Positions 20,926-30,666 of a DNA stretch of 64,000 bases are shown here, piece after piece. This DNA comes from Rhodospirillaceae bacterium (GTDB taxonomy: Bacteria > Pseudomonadota > Alphaproteobacteria > Bin65). The notes under the pieces were generated by a model. The model was not told the origin of the DNA, did not search any database, and saw only the letters and a list, made by a program, of their open reading frames with translations. The stretch covers positions 1 through 64,000 of the forward strand of contig JAPOST010000081.1 of assembly GCA_026709535.1 (NCBI GenBank), given 5' to 3'. How positions within the stretch are numbered: position 1 is the stretch's first letter; every line of letters begins with the position of its first letter. The translations under genes were made by a program, and so were the position numbers.

Positions 20926-21003
20926 TCATCAAACCTAAGTCAGGGAAAGTAGGCAACAGCAAAAACCTGCTCCTTGGCGCACCCTTGATCAGGTCATCGT
21001 TCA

Positions 21004-22395
21004 ATGGAATTCATTGCGGTTCTCTGGACTTACGTCCTTCCATTTTTCATCATCTTGACGGTGCTCGTGTTTGTCCACGAGTGGGGTCACTATCATGTCG
21101 CCCGCCGGAACGGCGTGAAGGTGGAGGTATTTTCCATCGGGTTTGGACCGGAACTGTTCGGCTGGAATGACAAGATCGGGACGCGCTGGAAATTCTGCAC
21201 CATTCCCCTTGGTGGATACGTAAAGATGTTTGGTGACGCTGACGTCGCGAGCCAGTCAGATGACACGGTCCGTTCCATGACCCGGGAAGAAAAGAAGATC
21301 AGCTTTCATCACAAGACCGTCGGACAACGCTCGGCGATCGTTTTTGCCGGTCCCTTCTTCAATTATGTCTTTGCAGTGCTAGTCTTCGCCCTTCTGTTCA
21401 TGACTGCCGGCCAGCGGCATACGCCCGCGATTGTTGGACACGTTCTTGCTGGCAGCGCGGCAGAGAATGCCGGACTGCGGGTTGGCGACCTGATCGTGGA
21501 ATTCAACGGTCGATCGATCGAACGTTTCGAGCAAGTCGAACAGCTGGCACTGCTCCATCCAGGCGAGGCATTGCCGCTTATGATCCGACGCGGCGCCGTT
21601 GGACGCGCGCTGACCCTGACGCCAGAACCACGCATGATCCCCGACAAGCATGGCAACGAGCAGGAGTTCGGGTTTCTGGGCGCCTGGCGCATGGTGGCGC
21701 CAGTGGTCGGTCGAATCCTGGACAATTCTGCCGCTGCCGATGCCGGACTCTCCAGCAACGACCGCATACTGAGTATTGATGGCCAGAGGGTCGCCACTTT
21801 CCAGGAGGTGCGCAAGATCATCGTCGCCAACCCAGAAAAGCCGATGGCCATGCGAGTTCTGCGAGATGGTCAGGAAGTAACGCTGACTGTTGTGCCAAAG
21901 AAACACGACTATACCGACTCCGACGGTATTAAGCGCACTGTCGGTCAGCTGGGAATCGGCGTTGCGCCGCCGCCCAAAAAAGTGTACGCGCCATTAGCCG
22001 CAATGTGGGCTGCGGTGAAGGAAACTTGGTTCCTGACGACCACGACAGCCACTGCGATCCATCAGATGATCGTGGGTAAACGAGAGTTCCGTGATTTGGG
22101 CGGCCCCCTGCGCATCGCAGAAATGTCCGGCGACATGGCGCAAATTGGGCCGTATGCCTTCGTCTGGTTCATGGGCGCCTTATCGCTCTCTCTCTGCCTG
22201 ATCAACCTTGTTCCGGTGCCAATGCTGGACGGCGGACATCTGTTGTTCTATGGAATCGAAGCGATTCGCGGCAAACCTTTGGGACCTAAGGCCCAAGAAT
22301 ATGGTTTTCGTATCGGAATGGCTTTGGTATTAACGTTGATGGTCGTTGTAACGTGGAACGATTTGCTCCGACTGTTCGGAGCACACAATTCGTGA
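21004..22395 (+). CDS. rseP: RIP metalloprotease RseP (site-2 protease, two PDZ domains)
   Basis: HEWGH zinc motif, PLGGYVKMFGD, NLVPVPMLDGGHL. Confidence 0.94.
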   Translation: MEFIAVLWTYVLPFFIILTVLVFVHEWGHYHVARRNGVKVEVFSIGFGPELFGWNDKIGTRWKFCTIPLGGYVKMFGDADVASQSDDTVRSMTREEKKISFHHKTVGQRSAIVFAGPFFNYVFAVLVFALLFMTAGQRHTPAIVGHVLAGSAAENAGLRVGDLIVEFNGRSIERFEQVEQLALLHPGEALPLMIRRGAVGRALTLTPEPRMIPDKHGNEQEFGFLGAWRMVAPVVGRILDNSAAADAGLSSNDRILSIDGQRVATFQEVRKIIVANPEKPMAMRVLRDGQEVTLTVVPKKHDYTDSDGIKRTVGQLGIGVAPPPKKVYAPLAAMWAAVKETWFLTTTTATAIHQMIVGKREFRDLGGPLRIAEMSGDMAQIGPYAFVWFMGALSLSLCLINLVPVPMLDGGHLLFYGIEAIRGKPLGPKAQEYGFRIGMALVLTLMVVVTWNDLLRLFGAHNS

Positions 22396-22419
22396 TATTG
22401 CCAGCAGCGCGGTTACCGG

Positions 22420-24759
22420 TTGGGGTCGGAAATCGCGCTGAATTGTTGCGAAAGGGACGGCGTGCGGATATTGACGGGTTTGTTGCTGGGCGTAGTGCTG
22501 CTAGCAGGGATCATGGCGGCAACATCCGTCGGTCCTGCATCGGCCCAGACCAGAGACGGTTTTGTACGCAACATCATCGTCCAAGGGACGCGGCGCATTG
22601 ATCCCCAAACGATCGCCGGATATTTGATCATCAAGCAGAGGGACCGCTTCGATCAATCCAAGATCGATGAATCCCTGAAAGCACTTTACGGCACCGGCTT
22701 GTTCCGGGACGTGTCATTCCGACGCCAAGGCAACGACTTGATCATTCGCGTCGTCGAAAATCCCATTGTCAATCGTGTCGCCTTTGAAGGGAACGTCCAG
22801 ATCAACAACGAGGATCTGGCGTCCGAAGCCAATATTCAGCCCCGCACTGTTTATTCCCGCGCCAAGGTCGAAGAGGCCGTCCGTCGAATGCTGGCTGCCT
22901 ACAGGGTTGCCGGGCGCTTTGCAGCGACCATCACGCCAAAGGTCATCCCACGCTCGCAAAATCGCTTGGACATGGTTTTCGAGATTGAGGAAGGTGATAA
23001 GACGCTGGTGCGCCGGGTCAGCTTTATCGGCAACAAGGTCTATTCCGACAGCACGTTGCGTGACGCGATCAATACCAAGGAATCCGCTTTCTGGCGTTTT
23101 TTCGGAAGTTCCGACGTCTATGATCCGGCCAAGCTGGATGCGGACAAGGAAATCCTGCGCAGCTTTTACTTGGATCGCGGATTTGCCGAATTCCGCGTAT
23201 TGTCGGCGGTCGCCGAGTTGTCGCCTGACAGGCAGGGCTTTTTCATCACCATCACGGTGCAGGAAGGACCGCGCTACCGGTTCGGAAAGCTGACCATCGA
23301 ATCACAACTGCGGCGGATCGATTCCAGTCGTCTTCGCGGCGCCGTCAAGGCGGCTGACGGCGGCCGCTACAGTGCAGACAAGGTACAGCGAACCATCGTC
23401 GCACTGGCAGATGTTGCTGGCAGCTACGGGTATGCTTTTGTTCGGGTGCTCCCCCGTGTCAACCTCAACAAAGAAGCCAAGACGGCCGCCGTCACCTTTG
23501 TGGTTGAACAGGGGCCAAGGGTATTCATCGAACGGATCGACATTATCGGCAACGTGCGTACACGGGATTCCGTGATTCGACGCGAAATCCTGGTTGCCGA
23601 AGGAGACGCCTTCAACACCACCAAGATTCGCCAGTCACGTCGGCGCCTGGTCAACACGGGCTATTTTGAAAAGGTCGACATCAACCGATCTGCCGGTACG
23701 GCGCCTGACAAGGTGCGCCTGACGGTTGAAGTTACTGAAAAGTCGACCGGAGAATTGTCAATAGGCGGGGGATTTTCAACCCAGGACGGCCCGCTCGGTA
23801 CCATCGGTGTCAGGGAAACCAATTTCTTGGGCCGTGGCTACGACCTTCGCTTGTCTCTGCAGTTGTCTTTACGATCATCCCAGATCGACTTCAGTTTCAC
23901 GGACAAGCATTTTCTGGAACGAGATGTTGCTTTTGGCGTCGATGTCTTTCGGATAGATCGAGGCTATCAAGGCAACTTCTCTCAGGATTCGTCTTTTCGA
24001 GTCGAATCAATTGGCGGTCGTCTTCGTGCGGGATATTGGCTGACAGAGAATGTCCGACAAAGCATTGTCTACGAACTGTCCAATCGACGTGTAAAGGGTG
24101 TCGCATCGTCAGCTTCCGAATTCATCAGGGCCGAGCGCGGCAGTTCGACGACCTCCATAATTGGCACGGCAGTTACGTGGGACACGCGAGACAACCGGTT
24201 TGACCCGACGGATGGTTTTGTCGTCCGCGGCGGCAGCAATTTCGCAGGCTTGGGTGGATCTGAAGCCTTCTACAAGATATCCAGCAATGCTGGATACTGG
24301 ATGTCCGTGAGTGAGGGCTGGGTTATCTGGCTCCTCGGCGAAGCCAATCACATTGGCGGTATCGGGCAGGATGTGCGCCTGCATGAACGCTTTTTCTTGG
24401 GCGGTAACAACCTGCGTGGGTTTGAATTCGGCGGCGTAGGCCCACGTGATCGCCGTACAGGCGATTCGCTCGGTGCCAACAATTTCTGGGTCGTCACAGC
24501 AGAAATGGCGTTTCCGTTGGGGCTGCCCAAGGAGTTGGGACTGAAAGGCCGCGTTTTTACGGATGTCGGCAGCGCGTTTGGTATTGATGTCTCTGGTCCC
24601 GCGCTGCTGGACCGGGCAACGCCGCGCGTCACGGTGGGTTTCGGCCTATCTTGGCGGTCGCCGCTGGGGCCCCTGCGGCTCAATTTCGGCTTTCCGGTCG
24701 CAAAACAATCTCTTGACCAAACCCAATTGTTCAACTTTCGATTCGGAGTCAGATTCTAG
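22420..24759 (+). CDS. bamA: Outer membrane protein assembly factor BamA (POTRA repeats plus Omp85 barrel)
   Basis: IIVQGTRRIDPQTIAGYL, repeated POTRA-like units, barrel motif HERFFLGGNNLRGFEFGGVGPRD, C-terminal FRFGVRF. Confidence 0.94.
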   Translation: MGSEIALNCCERDGVRILTGLLLGVVLLAGIMAATSVGPASAQTRDGFVRNIIVQGTRRIDPQTIAGYLIIKQRDRFDQSKIDESLKALYGTGLFRDVSFRRQGNDLIIRVVENPIVNRVAFEGNVQINNEDLASEANIQPRTVYSRAKVEEAVRRMLAAYRVAGRFAATITPKVIPRSQNRLDMVFEIEEGDKTLVRRVSFIGNKVYSDSTLRDAINTKESAFWRFFGSSDVYDPAKLDADKEILRSFYLDRGFAEFRVLSAVAELSPDRQGFFITITVQEGPRYRFGKLTIESQLRRIDSSRLRGAVKAADGGRYSADKVQRTIVALADVAGSYGYAFVRVLPRVNLNKEAKTAAVTFVVEQGPRVFIERIDIIGNVRTRDSVIRREILVAEGDAFNTTKIRQSRRRLVNTGYFEKVDINRSAGTAPDKVRLTVEVTEKSTGELSIGGGFSTQDGPLGTIGVRETNFLGRGYDLRLSLQLSLRSSQIDFSFTDKHFLERDVAFGVDVFRIDRGYQGNFSQDSSFRVESIGGRLRAGYWLTENVRQSIVYELSNRRVKGVASSASEFIRAERGSSTTSIIGTAVTWDTRDNRFDPTDGFVVRGGSNFAGLGGSEAFYKISSNAGYWMSVSEGWVIWLLGEANHIGGIGQDVRLHERFFLGGNNLRGFEFGGVGPRDRRTGDSLGANNFWVVTAEMAFPLGLPKELGLKGRVFTDVGSAFGIDVSGPALLDRATPRVTVGFGLSWRSPLGPLRLNFGFPVAKQSLDQTQLFNFRFGVRF

Positions 24760-24762
24760 ATC

Positions 24763-25374
24763 ATGATCAAGACCGGATTAGCGGCTATTGCCGCGACTTT
24801 GACAATGGCCATGTCGTCTGCTGCCATTGCGCAGTCGGGCAACCCCACCGCAAAGGTTGCCGTTGTCGATGTTCAAAGGGTTCAGCAGTCATCGCGGGCC
24901 ATGCAGGCCATTCGCGATGCGTTGCAGGCGTTGCGGAGGAAGTACGAAAAAGAATTTGTTTCCAGCGACAAAGAAATGCAGGCGGAGTATACTCGACTTC
25001 GCAAGGACAAGGAAATGTCCCGTGGAGAGTACGAACGGCGGGTCCGGGTGCTTCAGGCAGACATGGTCAAGATGCGCCGCCAGAGTCGGGCACGCAGCGA
25101 AGCCCTTAGCCAGTCTTTCCAGCAGTCTTTTGCCAAGTTTCGCCAAGAAGTCGTTCTGGTCGTGAAGTCGCTAGCTGTAGAAGCAGGCTACACGCTGGTG
25201 CTTAACCAGGCCACATTGATCCACGCGGCGCCCCAGTATGATATTACCGATAAGGTCGTCGCCCGCTTGAACAAACGCTTGCCCAAGTTGCCCTTGAGGT
25301 ACAAGGACCCCGTAAACAATAAGAAGGACGAAGTCCGGCAAGGGCGCGGCCAGGCGCAGGAAGACAAGAAATAG
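24763..25374 (+). CDS. OmpH/Skp family outer membrane chaperone
   Basis: Signal-like N-terminus, KVAVVDVQRVQQSSRAMQAIRDAL then coiled coil; located between bamA and fabZ. Confidence 0.87.
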   Translation: MIKTGLAAIAATLTMAMSSAAIAQSGNPTAKVAVVDVQRVQQSSRAMQAIRDALQALRRKYEKEFVSSDKEMQAEYTRLRKDKEMSRGEYERRVRVLQADMVKMRRQSRARSEALSQSFQQSFAKFRQEVVLVVKSLAVEAGYTLVLNQATLIHAAPQYDITDKVVARLNKRLPKLPLRYKDPVNNKKDEVRQGRGQAQEDKK

Positions 25375-25423
25375 CGCGGCTGCGGCTGGATTTCCCGAGC
25401 CGTTGCATCAGGGCGGTTGACCG

Positions 25424-25888
25424 GTGACTGACGATAAGCTTCCATCGATACTTGATATCAAGCGGATCATGCAACTGCTGCCGCACCGCTATCCTTTCCT
25501 GATGGTTGACCGTATGGAGGATGTGGTCCGCGGTGAAAGCGCTATCGGGATCAAGAACGTAACGATCAACGAACCCTTTTTTTCAGGTCATTTCCCAGAT
25601 GCGCCAGTAATGCCCGGCGTACTGATGGTCGAGGCCATGGCGCAAGCGGCCGGGATTCTGGTGGTCGAGACGATGGGCTCGGAGATGAAAGGAAAGCTGG
25701 TCTACTTCATGTCGGTCGAGGATGCGCGGTTTCGAAAGCCTGTTGGACCCGGTGATCAACTGAAAATTCATGTTCGAAAGCGCCACGCCCGCAAGCTCGT
25801 CTGGAAATTTGATGGTCAGTGCAAAGTGGGTGACGACATTGTGGCCGAGGCTACGTACACCGCCATGATCGTCGCTGACAGCGGTTGA
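25424..25888 (+). CDS. fabZ: 3-hydroxyacyl-[ACP] dehydratase FabZ
   Basis: [40 protein letters not shown]. Confidence 0.95.
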   Translation: MTDDKLPSILDIKRIMQLLPHRYPFLMVDRMEDVVRGESAIGIKNVTINEPFFSGHFPDAPVMPGVLMVEAMAQAAGILVVETMGSEMKGKLVYFMSVEDARFRKPVGPGDQLKIHVRKRHARKLVWKFDGQCKVGDDIVAEATYTAMIVADSG

Positions 25889-25903
25889 AATCGACTGCAG
25901 CTC

Positions 25904-26701
25904 ATGCCCGACATCCCGTCTTCAGCCATCGTCGATCCGGCGGCGTCGGTACCTGAATCGGTCAGCATTGGGTCGTATGCCACAATCGGGCCAGACGTTA
26001 TTTTGCACGACAACGTTACGGTAATGCAACATGCCGTGGTCGACGGGCATACGACCATTGGCGCAGGAACCACCATTTACCCCCACGCCTGTGTCGGTCT
26101 GCCGCCTCAGGATTTGAGCTACAAGAGCGAGCCCACCCGTCTGGTGGTCGGCGAGAACAACATCATTCGCGAACACGCGACGTTGCACACCGGGACCGTA
26201 AAAGGGCGTGGCGTGACTGTGGTCGGCGATAGTTGCATGTTCATGGTAAATTCTCACGTCGCGCACGATTGCACAGTTGGCAATAACGTGATCATGGCCA
26301 ACAATTCTGTAATGGGCGGACACGTTACGATCGGCGACCATGTGATTATTGGCGGCAATTCAGCAGTGCAGCAATTCTGCCGTGTCGGCAAGCATGTCAT
26401 GATTGGCGGCATGTCTGCAACCGAAGCCGACATTATTCCGTACGGCCTGGTCACGGGAGTGCGGGCTGGACTGTCCGGTCTGAACCTGATCGGTCTCCGG
26501 CGGCGCGGATTTACCCGAGATCAAATCCATACCCTTCGACGGGCCTATCGCATGCTATTTGCCGCAGAAGGAACGCTGACGGAGCGCACCAACGATGTGG
26601 CGGACCTTTTTGGCGAGCATACGGCCGTGCAGGAGATTATCGAGTTCCTGCGGGCAGACCCCGTGCGGCCGATCTGCCAGCCCGCGACAAGCAGTGGCTG
26701 A
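25904..26701 (+). CDS. lpxA: Acyl-[ACP]--UDP-N-acetylglucosamine O-acyltransferase
   Basis: Hexapeptide repeats, HAVVDGHTTIGAGTTIYPHACVGLPPQDLSYKSEPTRLVVGENNIIREHATLHTGT. Confidence 0.95.
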   Translation: MPDIPSSAIVDPAASVPESVSIGSYATIGPDVILHDNVTVMQHAVVDGHTTIGAGTTIYPHACVGLPPQDLSYKSEPTRLVVGENNIIREHATLHTGTVKGRGVTVVGDSCMFMVNSHVAHDCTVGNNVIMANNSVMGGHVTIGDHVIIGGNSAVQQFCRVGKHVMIGGMSATEADIIPYGLVTGVRAGLSGLNLIGLRRRGFTRDQIHTLRRAYRMLFAAEGTLTERTNDVADLFGEHTAVQEIIEFLRADPVRPICQPATSSG

Positions 26702-27554
26702 CGACGAGAATCGCAAGCTTGCCATAATCGCCGGCGGCGGTGATATCCCGGCGCTTGCCATCGAAGCTTGCGAAAAGGCGGACCGACCCTACTTTGTCTT
26801 CGCCTTGGAAGGACATGCCGACGACCCGGCGGTCTTCAAAGCCCCGCACGAGCGTATCCGCTTGGGTTCCGTGTCCCAGTTTGAGAAGAGCGCCAAGAGG
26901 GAAGGCGTCCAGGATGTGGTCATGATCGGCCGCGTACGACGTCCGGGAATGCGCGAACTGCGCCCCGACGCAAAAGGCGCTGCCTTCATGGCTCGGGCAG
27001 CGATGAAGGCGATGGGTGACGATGGTCTGTTGCGCGCCGTTATCGGCGAACTGGAGCGAATGGGTTTCCGGATCCTGGCCATCCAAGACCTCGTAACGGG
27101 CCTGTTGGCGCCCGAAGGCGTCATGACGAGGCGAAAACCCGATGCCAAGGCGGAGATTGACATTGCGCGCGGCCTAGAGGTAGCGCGCAAACTCGGCGAT
27201 CTGGATGTCGGCCAAGCCGTGGTCATCCAGGAGAAGCTTGTGTTGGGCGTTGAGGCGATCGAAGGCACTGACGCCTTGCTTGAGCGCTGCAGGAACCTGC
27301 ACCGCAAGGGCAGTGGCGGTGTCCTGGTCAAGATCAAGAAAGTCCGCCAAGACCGCCGCGTGGACATGCCGACTGTCGGCGTAGCGACGGTCGATAAAGC
27401 GGCTGACGCCGGCTTGCGCGGCATCGTCGTCCAAGCTGGCGGAACGCTGGTTGTCAACCGCGAAGCTGTGCTGGCGGCAGCGGACAACGCCAAGATGTTC
27501 CTTGTCGGTATTCGGCTTGATGACAGCCAGATGCGCCCCGATGCCGATGGCTGA
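26694..27554 (+). CDS. lpxI: UDP-2,3-diacylglucosamine diphosphatase LpxI (DUF1009)
   Basis: KLAIIAGGGDIPALAIEAC; GTG at 26694 overlaps lpxA stop; position between lpxA and lpxB. Confidence 0.88.
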   Translation: MADDENRKLAIIAGGGDIPALAIEACEKADRPYFVFALEGHADDPAVFKAPHERIRLGSVSQFEKSAKREGVQDVVMIGRVRRPGMRELRPDAKGAAFMARAAMKAMGDDGLLRAVIGELERMGFRILAIQDLVTGLLAPEGVMTRRKPDAKAEIDIARGLEVARKLGDLDVGQAVVIQEKLVLGVEAIEGTDALLERCRNLHRKGSGGVLVKIKKVRQDRRVDMPTVGVATVDKAADAGLRGIVVQAGGTLVVNREAVLAAADNAKMFLVGIRLDDSQMRPDADG

Positions 27555-28737
27555 AAGCCTGGAATGCGCATCGAAACCGCCGCTGGTCTATTTCATCGTC
27601 GGCGAACCTTCCGGCGATCAGATCGGCAGCCACCTGATCTCGGCGCTGTTACACCAGTCGGAAGGCAATATCGCGATTGCCGGCATCGGTGGGCCGGCCA
27701 TGGCGACAGTCGGCATGGAGAGCCTCTTTCCGATTGATCTGTTTTCAGTCATGGGCCTCGATTTTCTGCCAGGCATCTGGCATATCCTGCGCCGCATGCG
27801 CCAGTTGGAGGACGATATTGTGGCCTGCCGGCCGGACTGTATCGTCATGATTGATGCCCAGACCCTGTCTCAAAAAATGGGCGAGCGCCTCCAGCCGCTG
27901 AATATCCCGCTAGTCCAATATGTAGCACCGACGGTTTGGGCATGGCGGGCGGGTCGAGCCAAGCGCATCTCCCGCCATCTTCGTCACTTGCTGACCATCT
28001 TCCCGTTCGAAGCGCCTTGGTTCGAGGCACATGGCTTGCCTACTACTTTTGTAGGTCATCCAGCTGCCGAGCCGGATCCACCGATTGATAAAGAGATTAA
28101 ATCTTTTCGTCTGGCCCATTTGGCAAACACCGCAACACCTACTCTTGCCCTCCTGCCCGGGAGCCGCAGGAAAGAAGTGCGGCGCCACCTTTCGCTCTAT
28201 CGCACCGTGATGCAGCGGTTGACAGCTCAAGGGATGACGCCCACCTGCCTCGTCCCGTTGGTCAGATCGGTTGCAGACTACGCCAAGGCTTTTCTGGAAG
28301 ACTGGCCGACATCGCTGGTAACCGTGCCGGCCGAACAGTACAAGCATGTCGTCTTTGCCATCAGCGACGTAGCGCTCGCCGCGTCTGGCACTGTTACGAT
28401 CGAACTGGCGGTGGCAGGCACGCCGACAGTGGTCTGTTACAAGCTGCCTTGGCACGAAGGCAAGGCTGCCCGCCTTATCATCAATACCCCTCATGTGTCG
28501 GCAATCAATATTCTGGCGGCCGCAGAGATCATGCCGGAATACGTACTCGACCGATGCACGCCAGATGGCATCGTTTCGGCGTTGGCACCGCTGTTGCACG
28601 ACCCGTCATTGCGTGCAGCGCAAGCGAAGCGTATTCGTGACACCGCTGCACATCTTTCGGTGCCAGGACAAAAACCAAGTGACATTGCCGCACGGGCGAT
28701 CTTGAGGATCATTAGCGAGGGCTGCGAGCATGAATGA
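27541..28737 (+). CDS. lpxB: Lipid-A-disaccharide synthase
   Basis: VYFIVGEPSGDQIGSHLISAL, GGPAM...SLFPIDLFSVMGL, LLPGSRRKEV. Confidence 0.94.
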   Translation: MPMAESLECASKPPLVYFIVGEPSGDQIGSHLISALLHQSEGNIAIAGIGGPAMATVGMESLFPIDLFSVMGLDFLPGIWHILRRMRQLEDDIVACRPDCIVMIDAQTLSQKMGERLQPLNIPLVQYVAPTVWAWRAGRAKRISRHLRHLLTIFPFEAPWFEAHGLPTTFVGHPAAEPDPPIDKEIKSFRLAHLANTATPTLALLPGSRRKEVRRHLSLYRTVMQRLTAQGMTPTCLVPLVRSVADYAKAFLEDWPTSLVTVPAEQYKHVVFAISDVALAASGTVTIELAVAGTPTVVCYKLPWHEGKAARLIINTPHVSAINILAAAEIMPEYVLDRCTPDGIVSALAPLLHDPSLRAAQAKRIRDTAAHLSVPGQKPSDIAARAILRIISEGCEHE

Positions 28738-29137
28738 CAACAAACCTGTTTTCCGCCTGCTGCACACGATGTTGCGGGTTAAGAATCTCGACAAGTCGAT
28801 TGCCTTTTATACCGAGCATCTGGGCATGAAGTTGCTGAGGAAGAACGATTATACTGAGGGCCGGTTTACCCTGGCTTTTGTCGGTTATGGCGATGAAGCA
28901 TCGAACACGGTTCTGGAGCTGACCTACAACTGGGATCAGGAAGAGCCCTATGAACTGGGCACTGGCTATGGCCACATTGCGCTTGGCGTTCCGGATATCT
29001 ATCGCACCTGCGAAAAGTTGAAAGCTGCAGGCGTCAGCGTCCCCCGACCGGCGGGACCAATGAGGCACAGCAGGACGCTGATTGCTTTCATTGAGGATCC
29101 GGATGGCTACAAGATCGAGTTGGTGGAGCGTTCCTAG
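28730..29137 (+). CDS. gloA: Lactoylglutathione lyase (glyoxalase I)
   Basis: LLHTMLRVKNLDKSIAFYTEHLGMKLLRKNDY...FIEDPDGYKIELVE. Confidence 0.94.
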   Translation: MNDNKPVFRLLHTMLRVKNLDKSIAFYTEHLGMKLLRKNDYTEGRFTLAFVGYGDEASNTVLELTYNWDQEEPYELGTGYGHIALGVPDIYRTCEKLKAAGVSVPRPAGPMRHSRTLIAFIEDPDGYKIELVERS

Positions 29138-29140
29138 CGC

Positions 29141-30466
29141 TTAGCGCTGGTCCAACGGCACATAGGGGCGGCGTCGTTTGCCAGTGTAGAGTTGGCGGGG
29201 GCGTCCGATCTTCTGTACCGGGTCCTCAATCATTTCCATCCACTGCGCGATCCAACCGACGGTCCGCGCCAGCGCGAACAGTACCGTGAACATCGAGACC
29301 GGGAAGCCTGTCGCCCGGAGGATGATACCCGAGTAGAAATCGACGTTCGGGAACAATTTGCGATCCTGGAAATATTCGTCTTCCTGGGCAATCCGTTCCA
29401 GTTCCATGGCCAGTTCCAGCAGCGGCTCGTGGCGCACACCCAACTCGTCCAGCACCTCGTCGGCCGACTTCTTGAGGACCGCGGCTCGCGGATCATAGCT
29501 CTTGTAGACCCGATGCCCGAAGCCCATCAGGCGGAACGGATCGTTCTGGTCCTTGGCCTTTTGCAAGTATTCCGGAATACGGTCCTTGGATCCGATCTCG
29601 TTCAACATGTTCAGGACGGCTTCGTTCGCCCCGCCATGCGCCGGTCCCCATAAGGATGCGATGCCGGAGGCAATGCAGGCAAAGGGGTTGGCGCCCGACG
29701 AACCTGCCAACCGGACAGTGGAAGTCGACGCGTTCTGCTCATGGTCGGCGTGCAGGATGAAGATGCGATCCATTGCGCGCGACAGTACCGGCGATATGGG
29801 CTTGTCGGCGCAAGGTACTTCAAACGTCATGTGCAGGAAATTTTCCGTGTAGCTGTAATCGTTTCGTGGATACAAGAATGGTTGGCCAATCGAGTATTTG
29901 TAGGCCATGGCCGCAATGGTCGGCATCTTGGCAATGAGGCGGTGCGATGCAACCATCCGCTGATGCGGATCGTGGATGTCCGTACTGTCGTGATAGAAGG
30001 CAGACATTGCGCCAACAACACCCACCATGATCGCCATGGGATGCGCGTCGCGACGGAATCCGCTGAAAAAGGTTCGCATCTGCTCGTGCACCATGGTGTG
30101 CATGGTGATGGTTTGTTCGAAGTCCGCTTTCTCCGCGGCGTTCGGCAGACTGCCGTAGAGCAGCAGGTAGCAGACTTCCAGAAAATCGCTTTTCTCAGCC
30201 AGATCCTCTATGGCGTATCCCCGGTGCAGCAGCACGCCTTCGTCGCCGTCGATGAAGGTGATTTCCGATTCGCAGCTGGCTGTGGAGGTGAAACCGGGAT
30301 CATAGGTAAGAATGCCCATATCACGGTACAGTCGCCGAATATCGGCAACACGCGGTCCTTCAGTTGCATGAAAAACAGGAAGTTCCAGGCTCTTGCCCGT
30401 GACGTTATCGGTAACCGTGATTGTTTCCCTGACGACGGCGCCGACAGCTTCGGACACTTTTTCCAT
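29141..30466 (-). CDS. gltA: Citrate synthase
   Basis: [66 protein letters not shown]. Confidence 0.96.
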   Translation of the reverse strand: MEKVSEAVGAVVRETITVTDNVTGKSLELPVFHATEGPRVADIRRLYRDMGILTYDPGFTSTASCESEITFIDGDEGVLLHRGYAIEDLAEKSDFLEVCYLLLYGSLPNAAEKADFEQTITMHTMVHEQMRTFFSGFRRDAHPMAIMVGVVGAMSAFYHDSTDIHDPHQRMVASHRLIAKMPTIAAMAYKYSIGQPFLYPRNDYSYTENFLHMTFEVPCADKPISPVLSRAMDRIFILHADHEQNASTSTVRLAGSSGANPFACIASGIASLWGPAHGGANEAVLNMLNEIGSKDRIPEYLQKAKDQNDPFRLMGFGHRVYKSYDPRAAVLKKSADEVLDELGVRHEPLLELAMELERIAQEDEYFQDRKLFPNVDFYSGIILRATGFPVSMFTVLFALARTVGWIAQWMEMIEDPVQKIGRPRQLYTGKRRRPYVPLDQR

Positions 30467-30666
30467 AATTCTCGCGTTTCCTGTTCTATCGTTTCAAGCG
30501 GCGCACCATCATTCATGCTCTGCATTCAACTCGCTCGTCGACTGCCTGTGGCCCAGAGTGCAGTGCAACATGAAGCCAGAAGATAAACTCTTAAGAGACT
30601 CAGGCAAATCAAGAGCTGATACGAATCAGGAAGTTGAGCGCGGTTAGGGGCAATCTAGCCTGCGAC

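Noticed and set aside
29741-30586. 281-aa plus-strand ORF
   Set aside because: Antisense to gltA; no protein-like features.
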